Shown here piece by piece: positions 1 to 5,355 of a stretch of 6,631 nt of DNA (within the stretch, counting starts at the first letter, position 1; each line of letters begins with the position of its first letter). Both the position numbers and the translations under genes were made by a program. Location of the stretch: assembly GCA_023436205.1 (NCBI GenBank), contig JAEZKC010000098.1, forward strand, positions 1-6,631, read 5' to 3'. This DNA comes from Fibrobacterota bacterium. Lineage in GTDB: Bacteria > Fibrobacterota > Chitinivibrionia > Chitinivibrionales > Chitinispirillaceae. The notes under the pieces are model-generated. The model was not told where the DNA came from and ran no database searches. It saw nothing but the letters and a program-made list of their open reading frames with translations.

Positions 1-1
1 G

Positions 2-73
2 CATAGAACCGCAAGTGTAAAATGCGATCCTGTTCCCATCGGCGCTATTGTAAACAGTTTTGTGGAGGTATAA
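2..73 (+). CDS. Possible 3' tail of a gene entering from the left
   Basis: The second forward reading frame is open from the window edge to a TAA at 71-73 and would encode 23 residues ending VNSFVEV. The composition looks protein-like (ASVKCDPVPIGAIVNS), and the first stops in the other forward frames fall within the first 20 bases. No family can be named from so short a tail. A TATAAT-like hexamer and a GGAGG motif overlap the end of this frame, so the stretch could instead be promoter or leader DNA. This is weakly supported; sequence to the left would settle it. Confidence 0.3.
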   Translation, partial: HRTASVKCDPVPIGAIVNSFVEV

Positions 74-74
74 T
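48..74 (+). promoter_or_regulatory. Weak sigma-70-like promoter candidate
   Basis: A perfect TATAAT lies at 69-74, and TTGTAA at 48-53 could act as the -35 element. The spacer is only 15 bp, shorter than the preferred 17. No convincing gene begins just downstream: the ATG at 79 opens only 15 codons. If used, it would transcribe through the hairpin element toward the protease gene at 423. Confidence 0.22.
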
Positions 75-121
75 TTTATGTTTATCTCAACTCAAAAAAC
101 ATTTGACTTTAACCGTAGTAA

Positions 122-158
122 CTGAGCAGTCTTCGGTCGAAGGGTGAGCTCTATAATC
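122..158 (-). repeat. Dispersed palindromic repeat, copy 1 (inverted relative to 3340-3375)
   Basis: This segment is the reverse complement of 3340-3375: 31 consecutive matching bases (122-152 against 3345-3375), then a one-base indel and five more matches. It contains the small dyad CTTCGGTCGAAG. Related CTTCGA..CCGG sequences occur at 334-345, 5872-5883 and 5921-5932, so it is a member of a dispersed intergenic family. This copy lacks the GGGCGAGCGAAACGG extension seen beyond the 3375 copy. Confidence 0.75.
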
Positions 159-170
159 GCAGGAATTCCC

Positions 171-269
171 AAGCGCTGAAGGCGTGGCTTGTAACAGCCC
201 GGGGTGTAGCCGGTCTTTTGGCGAAGCCCCGGGTAATGTACGGTTCGGTTTGAGCTCTGAAGGAGCGAC
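171..269 (+). repeat. Multi-hairpin intergenic element with two TGAAG loops
   Basis: Three stem-loops follow one another. The first pairs 173-176 with 182-185 around loop TGAAG. The second pairs CCCGGGG (198-204) with CCCCGGG (227-233), with an inner GCC/GGC pairing at 209-211 and 220-222. The third pairs GCTC (254-257) with GAGC (263-266), again around loop TGAAG. The shared pentaloop on different stems argues for a structured element rather than chance. The layout resembles palindromic intergenic elements with CCCGGG stems that I recall from several environmental phyla, but I cannot name the family. The stretch 74-422 otherwise holds no supportable gene. Confidence 0.55.
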
Positions 270-412
270 ATGTTCCTAACACCAATGTATGTTTGTTCTG
301 GTGTAAAGCTGTATGCAGTCTCTGAAAAAGATCCTTCGACTCCGGCAAACCTGCACTCCGGCCGGCACATCAACTATTTTGAAGTGAAAACCCGATTCAC
401 CACACCAAAAAC

Positions 413-416
413 AGGA
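413..416 (+). promoter_or_regulatory. Ribosome binding site deciding the M50 protease start
   Basis: AGGA six bases before the ATG at 423 supports that start. The in-frame ATG at 270 falls at the edge of the hairpin element, and the 51 residues it would add look like translated repeat DNA, without membrane or domain character. Confidence 0.6.
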
Positions 417-422
417 TGCCGC

Positions 423-1796
423 ATGAATAGCACCAATCCTCCTATCAATGAGACAGTTGATATCGAACCGGACCAGCCTTCAGATGAAACCCCCGCCTCG
501 TTCGCTGAGCTGCTTGGCGAACTCAGGTCCATTCACGAAGTGAAAGGCAAGACTGGAACCCTTTTCATTTTCATTATCACTTTGATACTGTTCTTTACAA
601 CAAAGATCGTGTCCACCGACTGGCGGGAAATTGTGATCCTTGTGGGAGTACTCTTCTTTCATGAGCTGGGACATCTTCTGGCCATGAAGCTTCTGGGGTA
701 TCGCGATGTGAAAATGTTTTTCATTCCATTTCTGGGCGCGGCAGTTTCGGGAAAAAGCGACAGTGGTTCCGCCATCAAGAACTGCATCGTGTCACTCATG
801 GGCCCGCTTCCGGGAATTGTGGCAGGGATAGTGCTCACTATCCTTTTCGGATTTGTCCATAATTTCTATATACTTAAAGCCGCTCAGATGCTTCTGATCC
901 TCAATGCCTTCAACCTCCTTCCTTTCATGCCTCTGGATGGTGGCCGTTTTGTGGATGTTCTATTCGTTAACAGGCGCGTTTTCCGACTGCTGTTTGCCAT
1001 TTTTGGTTCCGGTGTGTTTATCATTCTGGCATTTCTGTCACAGGACCTGCTTATCGGTGTGGTAGGGGTTCTGGGAATTATCGGGGCAGTCTCCAGTTTC
1101 AAAACACGGGCAATTGCAGAGGAGCTCAAAAGGGAAGGGTTTACCACTGATGGATTGTCACAGCTTCTGCAGGATGAGACTGCCGCGGCTTCTGTTATTG
1201 TCAAGATTGAGAAATCCTATCCATCTCTGTTTAAGCCGAGGATTGTGCCCAGGTCAATTTACGACCATTTTACCAATATCGTTGACACACTCAGGTTTGT
1301 GCCATCGGGAATCGTTTCAAAACTGTTTCTGTTTCCCGCCTACGGGTTGATGCTTCTGCTGTCCATTGGCGCAGCTGCACTGTTTATGGCTATGGATTAC
1401 CGGGAGGAGATGCGGGTGGTTCGTGTTAATGATGAAGCGGTGGTGATGTCCGATCACTTTGCCTTCGGAAGAAAAGTGAGTGAAGTGCCTGTAAGCAGTT
1501 CCGGCTTTCTGCACGGGGATGGCAAAAGATATAACGGAGACACCACGAGGGTGACCGGGACATTTCACTATGAAAACGGATTCCGCACCGGTGAGTGGCT
1601 TTACTACGATTCGCTGGGAAATGTCGAGGAGCGGGCTTTTTATGAGAATGGATCTCTGGTCAGAAAAGAGACCCAGGTTGATGGTGAGTGGAAGAAATTC
1701 ACCTTGAAAGAATTGCCGCTCATGAGGAGAGTAATCGAGAGTATAAAGCGCAGCTCTCAGCCAAACAGGTCGCTTCATGAGTATTTTGAGGAGTGA
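423..1796 (+). CDS. M50 (site-2 protease-type) membrane zinc metalloprotease with MORN-like C-terminal tail
   Basis: A 457-residue polytopic membrane protein predicted to cleave substrates within or near the membrane, as M50 proteases do; its substrate is unknown. Residues 1-43 are hydrophilic and acidic. Hydrophobic segments lie near 44-62, 68-90, 122-143, 147-166, 186-205, 208-224 and 299-324. The zinc site HELGH is at 80-84 and the second signature NAFNLLPFMPLDGGR at 161-175, whose Asp172 should be the third zinc ligand; GPLPG at 127-131 fits the family. All catalytic residues are present, so it should be active. Residues 225-298 form a soluble loop. After the last membrane segment, 325-457 form a soluble tail in which 376-412 (GTFHYENG..GEWLYYDSLGNV..AFYENGSLV) reads as MORN/YwqK-type repeats, normally seen in separate proteins. 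No PDZ domain is seen, unlike RseP. It stands alone, 78 bp before an unrelated-looking gene. Family call is firm; role unknown. Confidence 0.9.
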   Translation: MNSTNPPINETVDIEPDQPSDETPASFAELLGELRSIHEVKGKTGTLFIFIITLILFFTTKIVSTDWREIVILVGVLFFHELGHLLAMKLLGYRDVKMFFIPFLGAAVSGKSDSGSAIKNCIVSLMGPLPGIVAGIVLTILFGFVHNFYILKAAQMLLILNAFNLLPFMPLDGGRFVDVLFVNRRVFRLLFAIFGSGVFIILAFLSQDLLIGVVGVLGIIGAVSSFKTRAIAEELKREGFTTDGLSQLLQDETAAASVIVKIEKSYPSLFKPRIVPRSIYDHFTNIVDTLRFVPSGIVSKLFLFPAYGLMLLLSIGAAALFMAMDYREEMRVVRVNDEAVVMSDHFAFGRKVSEVPVSSSGFLHGDGKRYNGDTTRVTGTFHYENGFRTGEWLYYDSLGNVEERAFYENGSLVRKETQVDGEWKKFTLKELPLMRRVIESIKRSSQPNRSLHEYFEE

Positions 1797-1874
1797 GAAG
1801 CGGCAGTGTAAACCGTAATAAATTCAGGTGCTCAGTGGCCCTTCATCTGTAACCATGGCATCCTCAAAAATGGT

Positions 1875-2537
1875 ATGATTATGCTCCATCACAAAGTTAA
1901 GAAGCCCAAAATTTCGATTTCCTCCATTGTCCAGTGGGGGTTTACCCTGGTGACAACCTGTCACCGCGACAGACGCGAGCTGGAAGAAGCTGGCTTTGCC
2001 TGGGATGATATAGAGCGGCTTTCCGACCTGGCAAAAAGGTGCGCCGACCTGGATGCTGTATACATAGTAAATAGAGACAAGGCCAGACTCGAAACTGTCA
2101 ATATCAACAAACAGGTCAGAGAGGCAAAAAGCCTGCGTAACTGGGCGTCAAGTGAACTTCGCCGGGCCCGTCGACTCTGCAGATCCTGCCCTGATGTTCC
2201 GAGTTTCCGTAAAGATCCTCCCAGAACCGGACTGCTCCAGGATCTGCATAACTTAGCTGTGCTGATTGATTTGGGCAGAGAGCCTCTGAGCACTATTTCC
2301 GGTTTCGATACCGGACTGAGCGAGACGCTCCGTCATGAGTCGAGCAAGCTGTCCGATGCCATGGCCCAGTCAGAGGTGAACAGGGGCAAAGTGGATCTCC
2401 TTCTTCTGGAAAGAAACCGCTGCTATGCGGAACTCTATGAGGCGATTCTTGAGCTCTGTTCTCTGGGGAGGAGTGTTTTCAGGGGGGATGTGCGGGTGAA
2501 GGACTACCGCAATATAAGGTCCGGGCTCAAGAGTTGA
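1875..2537 (+). CDS. Hypothetical helical protein of unknown function
   Basis: About 220 residues, not recognised as any family. The sequence is mostly charged and helix-forming, with likely helices near 33-60, 64-105, 118-133 and 146-200, the third segment (RLETVNINKQVREAKSLRNW) looking coiled-coil-like. Six cysteines occur (30, 57, 102, 105, 183, 195); Cys102 and Cys105 form a CxxC in LCRSCPD, which could bind metal but has no obvious partner pair. There is no signal peptide or membrane segment, so it is probably cytoplasmic. The start is uncertain: ATGs at 1875 and 1881 both lack a good SD site. The frame runs unbroken with ordinary codon use, so it is likely a real gene. It reads toward the hairpin array at 2552-2766, the only contextual clue. 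Confidence 0.65.
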   Translation: MIMLHHKVKKPKISISSIVQWGFTLVTTCHRDRRELEEAGFAWDDIERLSDLAKRCADLDAVYIVNRDKARLETVNINKQVREAKSLRNWASSELRRARRLCRSCPDVPSFRKDPPRTGLLQDLHNLAVLIDLGREPLSTISGFDTGLSETLRHESSKLSDAMAQSEVNRGKVDLLLLERNRCYAELYEAILELCSLGRSVFRGDVRVKDYRNIRSGLKS

Positions 2538-2545
2538 TTTTTTTT
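2527..2545 (+). terminator. Weak intrinsic terminator candidate at the end of the unknown gene
   Basis: TCAA (2527-2530) can pair with TTGA (2534-2537), overlapping the stop codon, and is followed by eight Ts (2538-2545). The T-tract is convincing but the 4-bp AT-rich stem is weak, so termination efficiency is doubtful. Confidence 0.3.
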
Positions 2546-2551
2546 GTTCCA

Positions 2552-2766
2552 GGTAAAAAACCTGCGGCCCTATAATCTCCATGGAGAACGGGGCGCCGCA
2601 CCCCTGCGGCCCCCCGATATCCACAGGCGAACGGCTTGCCGCAGAGGTGCGGCTGGTTGTCTGCTGGGGGAAAACGGAGGGCCGCATACATGCGGCCGGC
2701 TGACATCCGGGGAGGTTTGAAGTGCCGCAGTCTCTTTTGGGCGGGTCTCAACCCAGAATCTGGCAG
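2552..2766 (+). repeat. Tandem hairpin array with exact 43-bp period
   Basis: The stem-loop GCCGCA-N4-TGCGGC occurs at 2595-2610 (loop CCCC), 2638-2653 (loop GAGG) and 2681-2696 (loop TACA); a fourth left arm GCCGCA lies at 2724-2729 with a degenerate right arm. The left arms are exactly 43 bp apart each time. A leading partial unit has only the right arm TGCGGC (2563-2568). The 8-bp block ending AACGG, three bases before the left arm, is also shared (GAGAACGG, GCGAACGG, GAAAACGG). About 16 bp per unit varies freely, as do the loops. The period is not a multiple of three, so this is not a coding repeat, and the conserved part is too short for a CRISPR repeat. Function unknown: transcribed hairpins, protein-binding sites about four helical turns apart, or a palindromic repeat cluster are possible. 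Confidence 0.7.
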
Positions 2767-2788
2767 GCTATGACCACAGCAGATCATT

Positions 2789-2804
2789 GCCTCAAGAGGC
2801 TTTT
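2789..2804 (+). terminator. Small terminator-like hairpin after the array
   Basis: GCCTC and GAGGC (2789-2800) form a very tight hairpin, realistically a 4-bp stem with loop CAAG, followed by TTTT at 2801-2804. It could end transcripts crossing the array before the four-helix-bundle gene. The stem is short, so the call is tentative. Confidence 0.3.
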
Positions 2805-2945
2805 AACTTAGAACAAATCTTCATTGTCCGGCTGCAACTTCGAATCTCAACTCAACGTCTGCATTCAACTATATTCATCTATACTCTCACCGCGATCCCG
2901 TTTCAATTTCTACCTATACACTACATCAACGAGAAGAGGTTACCT

Positions 2946-3338
2946 ATGAGTGACCTTATTCCGAAGCACGGCGGCTACCGCAAGCTCAAAACCTATCAGA
3001 TTGCGCTGCTTATTTTCGATGTGACTGTCAGGTTCTGCGATCGCTACATAGATCGTTTCTCCCGCACCCATGATCAGATGGTGCAGGCCGCCCGCAGCGG
3101 CGCGTCCAATATCCTTGAAGGCTCTCAGGCCAGCGCGACATCTAAGAAAACGGAGCTCAAGCTGACCCCGGTTGCCCGGGCAAGTTTGGAGGAGCTGAAC
3201 ATGGATTATGAGAGCTTTTTGCGGCAGAGGAAACTGGCAATGCTCAAACCACAACACCCCGCGCTTATGCGATTTAAAGAACTGCCAGCGCTTAGGAAGA
3301 ACCACGGTGTCATTCCTTACGATCAACCATTCCTCTAA
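2946..3338 (+). CDS. Four-helix-bundle protein, 'suffix' subtype (S23/Avd-like), apparently C-terminally shortened
   Basis: A 130-residue small soluble protein of the four-helix-bundle superfamily that includes 23S rRNA intervening-sequence (S23) proteins and the Avd protein of diversity-generating retroelements. Recognisable family features are the opening PKHGGYRKLKTYQIALLIFD (6-25), the THDQMVQAARSGASNILEGS block (41-60) and the following TSKKTELKLTPVARASLEEL block (66-84). These supply helices 1 to 3. The fourth helix, which I recall as following a linker in longer members, is missing: the sequence ends KNHGVIPYDQPFL just before a palindromic repeat and an AATCAACA-type repeat. The ATG at 2946 has AGAGG six bases upstream; an in-frame ATG at 2787 would add 53 residues unlike the family. 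Biochemical role is unknown. No reverse transcriptase or rRNA gene is nearby, so an Avd or ribosomal role is not supported here. Confidence 0.8.
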   Translation: MSDLIPKHGGYRKLKTYQIALLIFDVTVRFCDRYIDRFSRTHDQMVQAARSGASNILEGSQASATSKKTELKLTPVARASLEELNMDYESFLRQRKLAMLKPQHPALMRFKELPALRKNHGVIPYDQPFL

Positions 3339-3339
3339 A

Positions 3340-3391
3340 GATTAAGAGCTCACCCTTCGACCGAAGACTGCTCAGGGCGAGCGAAACGGGG
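3340..3391 (+). repeat. Dispersed palindromic repeat, copy 2 (extended form)
   Basis: It starts two bases after the stop of the four-helix-bundle gene. 3340-3375 is the near-perfect inverted copy of 122-158; it continues with GGGCGAGCGAAACGGGG, like the GTGCGAAACGG of the copies at 5869-5960. It can fold through CTTCG-AC-CGAAG and through CCCT/AGGG. The type (CCCTTCGAC..CTCAGGG) resembles palindromic repeats I recall from many environmental genomes. It lies between convergent genes, where a hairpin could help stop both transcripts, though no T-tract is present. Confidence 0.7.
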
Positions 3392-3410
3392 GCACCATAT
3401 CGCACTCTTT

Positions 3411-3443
3411 CAATCAACAATCATCAATCAACAATCAACAATT
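3411..3443 (+). repeat. AATCAACA-type short tandem repeat overlapping the rsuA 3' end
   Basis: Imperfect iterations of CAATCAA/CAATCA/ACAATCA cover this stretch. The stop codon and last codons of the pseudouridine synthase gene fall inside it. A related tract at 5229-5257 shares the exact 12-mer CAACAATCATCA (3415-3426 and 5238-5249). I recall similar low-complexity DNA close to four-helix-bundle suffix genes elsewhere. Confidence 0.6.
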
Positions 3444-4120
3444 CCCCTGTACTCTCCCTCCCTCAAATCCCCCAGCACATACTCGCCGAATCTGCTTCTG
3501 TGAAGTTTTTCCACCTTGTAGCCGAAGGCGGCAAACATACGCTTTACCTGATGATATTTACCTTCGGTAAGGGTGACCTCACAGCTTGTTTCGCCGGTGA
3601 TGGCCAGTGCGGCTGGACGGCAGGGCTCCTTTTCACCCTCAAGCAGAAGAGTGCCTGACGCAAACTGAGTGACAAGTTCATCCGAGAGCGGCTTATCCAC
3701 TTCGACTTCGTAAACCTTTTCCACATGATGCTTCGGGGAGGTCAACTTGTGAATGAGTTGCGTGTTATCGGTGATGAGAAGTGCCCCGGTGGTATCTTTA
3801 TCAAGCCTGCCCACTGTTGAAGGCAGGGGATTGCGGCGCATCCACCTCTCGGGGAGCAGATCATACACCCGAGGCCCCTCGGAAACATCATGAGAGCAGA
3901 CGTAACCTGCGGGTTTATTCATGAGAATCAGAATGCCATCAGGGTGATCCAGCTCCTGCCCGTTGATCCTGACCAGAGCCGGATTGACTTTCGCCGATGG
4001 ATCTTGTAGGCTTCTGTTTTCAAGGGTGATACTGTGTTCCCTGAGAAACTGCTTCGCCTGGCTTCGGGAGCAGTATCCCAGGTTGGAAAAAACTTTGTCT
4101 AGCCGCTGAAGATTATTCAT
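3428..4120 (-). CDS. rsuA: RsuA-family 16S rRNA pseudouridine synthase
   Basis: A 230-residue cytoplasmic enzyme converting a uridine of small-subunit rRNA to pseudouridine; in E. coli RsuA the target is U516. Residues 1 to about 48 form an S4 RNA-binding domain (LDKVFSNLGYCSRSQAKQFL). The catalytic domain begins with LILMNKPAGYVCS (64-76), carries the catalytic Asp107 within GRLDKDTTGALL (104-115), and has the conserved EGKYHQVKRMF (186-196) and LHRSRFG (206-212). Length matches RsuA, and it lacks an RluB-type basic tail. Target-uridine assignment rests on family resemblance, so the RsuA/RluE/RluF distinction is probable but not certain. The start ATG overlaps the upstream dehydrogenase stop by 8 bp without a strong SD of its own, pointing to translational coupling. 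The last residues (GIVDC) and the TGA are encoded by the AATCAACA-type repeat, so the original C-terminus may have been replaced. Confidence 0.9.
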   Translation of the reverse strand: MNNLQRLDKVFSNLGYCSRSQAKQFLREHSITLENRSLQDPSAKVNPALVRINGQELDHPDGILILMNKPAGYVCSHDVSEGPRVYDLLPERWMRRNPLPSTVGRLDKDTTGALLITDNTQLIHKLTSPKHHVEKVYEVEVDKPLSDELVTQFASGTLLLEGEKEPCRPAALAITGETSCEVTLTEGKYHQVKRMFAAFGYKVEKLHRSRFGEYVLGDLREGEYRGIVDC

Positions 4121-4994
4121 TGTTGTTAAGATATTCCCCGGTCATAAATTTGTAAATTGCCGCATAATCCTCTTCACCAAGGCCGGCTTTCTGGGCCAGG
4201 GTGTAGATCTCTTTTGCCGCGGAGGCGCTCGGGAGAGATGTCTTGTATTCGAATCCGCAGATGGAAGCCAGATGTAAATCCTTTTTCATCAGCTTGAGCG
4301 GGAACTCCGGCTCGTAGTCGCCCTTTTCAAACTTGGGCCGCTTGATAGTCATAAGCGCTGGGACCACTGCGCTATTTGTAAATGTCTCAAGCAGAAGCTC
4401 CTTTGAAAGTCCCATGGCCTCACCAAGAGTCATGGCCTCGCAGAATGCCAGCATGGCGGTTCCGCCCAGGTGGTTGTTGACAATCTTAATGGCCGAACCC
4501 ATTCCCACGCCACCCGCATGGATAATCTTCTTGCCCATGGTTTCAAGTAACGGACGAACCGATTCAAGATCATTGAGTGCCCCGCCCACAAAGAATGTGA
4601 GCTCGCCGGAGCTGGCGGCCCAGGTTGAACCGGTTACCGGAGCATCCATGAAGCGCACGCCAAGCTCCCCTGCGGCAGCGGCCATCTTACGCGTAAAGGA
4701 TGGGTTGACAGTGCTGCAGTCGATCCAGATCGATTTCTCCTTGAGTGCAGGGAGAAAGCCGCTGTCCCCGATGGCTAAAATCTCCACCGTTTCAGGATCG
4801 GAGAGCATCGTGAAATAAACGTCGGCATCTTTGGCAAGCTCAGCGGGGGAGCTGGCGACGGCTGCTCCCTGGGCAACGAGCGGATCGAGCTTCGATACTG
4901 TTCTGTTGTAAACGGTAACCTGGCGACCCGCCTGCAAAAGACGGGAAACCATTCGGCTGCCCATGAGACCTGTTCCGGCAAATGCAATCTTCAT
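4113..4994 (-). CDS. NAD(P)-dependent beta-hydroxyacid dehydrogenase (HIBADH / GLYR family)
   Basis: A 293-residue cytoplasmic oxidoreductase that interconverts a small beta-hydroxy acid and its aldehyde or keto form. The N-terminal Rossmann fold shows GTGLMG (7-12), and strand 2 ends YNRTVSK, whose Asn30-Arg31-Thr32 favours NADPH over NADH. The substrate motif DAPVTGS is at 117-123, followed by ASSGELTFFVGG; the catalytic Lys170 lies in KIVNNHLGG; the C-terminal KLMKKDL (234-240) is also conserved. No catalytic residue is missing. DAPVTGS with NADPH-type residues suits a glyoxylate/succinic semialdehyde reductase, but 3-hydroxyisobutyrate or tartronate semialdehyde remain possible substrates. 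The start MKIAFAGTG was chosen because AAGGAGAGG stands directly before it; the upstream in-frame ATG at 5063 adds 23 residues before the Rossmann fold and lacks such a site. It is the first gene of a two-gene operon with rsuA. Confidence 0.88.
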   Translation of the reverse strand: MKIAFAGTGLMGSRMVSRLLQAGRQVTVYNRTVSKLDPLVAQGAAVASSPAELAKDADVYFTMLSDPETVEILAIGDSGFLPALKEKSIWIDCSTVNPSFTRKMAAAAGELGVRFMDAPVTGSTWAASSGELTFFVGGALNDLESVRPLLETMGKKIIHAGGVGMGSAIKIVNNHLGGTAMLAFCEAMTLGEAMGLSKELLLETFTNSAVVPALMTIKRPKFEKGDYEPEFPLKLMKKDLHLASICGFEYKTSLPSASAAKEIYTLAQKAGLGEEDYAAIYKFMTGEYLNNNE

Positions 4995-5006
4995 AATCCT
5001 CTCCTT
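4995..5006 (-). promoter_or_regulatory. Strong SD site fixing the dehydrogenase start
   Basis: On the minus strand AAGGAGAGGATT directly precedes the ATG at 4994, with six bases between AGGAG and the start codon. It decides in favour of MKIAFAGTG over the longer frame. Confidence 0.75.
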
Positions 5007-5074
5007 TTCTGAATAAAATAAGCTATGGTCAACGTGAAAATAGTGAAATGATGATTGTCGCATTTTTCCTGTAT

Positions 5075-5103
5075 ACTATATAAAAGAATTGTCTACTGTT
5101 TAA
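5075..5103 (-). promoter_or_regulatory. Candidate sigma-70 promoter for the dehydrogenase-rsuA operon
   Basis: Reading leftward, TTAAAC (5098-5103) and TATAGT (5075-5080) are separated by 17 bp, about 80 bp before the start codon. The -10 hexamer is good (5/6), the -35 weak (3/6). A small hairpin GGCG-AAGA-CGCC (5105-5116) lies just upstream. Plausible but unproven. Confidence 0.35.
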
Positions 5104-5228
5104 CGGCGAAGACGCCTTGTAGTGCACCAGCTGTTTTTCCCGCTCTGTAATAGCATCGAAGATAGGCATCAGAGTGTATCGATCACGATGTTTAGATTAT
5201 ACATCGGCCTTCCCGCTTTAATCTCTAA

Positions 5229-5257
5229 ATCAACATTCAACAATCATCATTTAACAA
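5229..5257 (+). repeat. AATCAACA-type low-complexity tract, second copy
   Basis: AATCAACATTCAACAATCATC-like sequence sharing the 12-mer CAACAATCATCA and the ending AACAATT with 3411-3443. It sits in the divergent region between the dehydrogenase and heat shock operons. From 5104 to 5228 nothing is seen apart from minor dyads (for example CGATGT/ACATCG at 5186-5206). Confidence 0.45.
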
Positions 5258-5263
5258 TTAAAA

Positions 5264-5302
5264 TGTTTCAATAGAAAACAGTGGCAGTTTCCATTTGAAA
5301 CA
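5264..5302 (+). promoter_or_regulatory. Dyad operator candidate upstream of the heat shock operon
   Basis: Perfect 8-bp arms TGTTTCAA (5264-5271) and TTGAAACA (5295-5302) extend inward with partial symmetry (14 of 18 positions matched), centred near 5283. That is about 100 bp before the predicted sigma-54 transcription start, the usual range for an enhancer-binding activator site. It could equally serve the divergent dehydrogenase operon or be bound by a repressor. Confidence 0.45.
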
Positions 5303-5355
5303 GTTTGATGAAGGGGTGGCAGGCTGGCGGTTGGTTTTCGGGCAGATGGACCTTT

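Noticed and set aside
79..126. 15-codon open frame with an upstream GGAGG
   Set aside because: Too short, no family resemblance, SD spacing of 10, and it ends inside a repeat; it could be a fragment but not a supportable gene.
270..422. Upstream in-frame extension of the M50 protease from the ATG at 270
   Set aside because: The ATG lies at the edge of the hairpin element, the 51 extra residues have no domain character, and the ATG at 423 has a well-spaced AGGA.
2595..2729. CRISPR array
   Set aside because: The regular 43-bp period is suggestive, but the conserved part is a 16-base hairpin with variable loop plus a short block, the linkers are only about 16 bp, and there are no cas genes.
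2370..2787. Two overlapping minus-strand open frames across the hairpin array
   Set aside because: They run across the non-coding palindromic DNA or into the 3' end of the forward gene, lack SD sites, and the 43-bp period is not a multiple of three, so repeats change frame.
2946..3338. Diversity-generating retroelement (Avd-like four-helix-bundle protein)
   Set aside because: There is no reverse transcriptase, template/variable repeat pair or target gene in the window; the suffix-type subfamily is not specific to such elements.
122..3375. Composite transposon bounded by terminal inverted repeats
   Set aside because: There is no transposase, no target-site duplication outside the repeats, and the same repeat family occurs elsewhere in the window without such cargo.
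4995..5063. Longer start for the dehydrogenase
   Set aside because: The 23 added residues precede the Rossmann strand that should begin the protein, and the strong SD site stands before the ATG at 4994.
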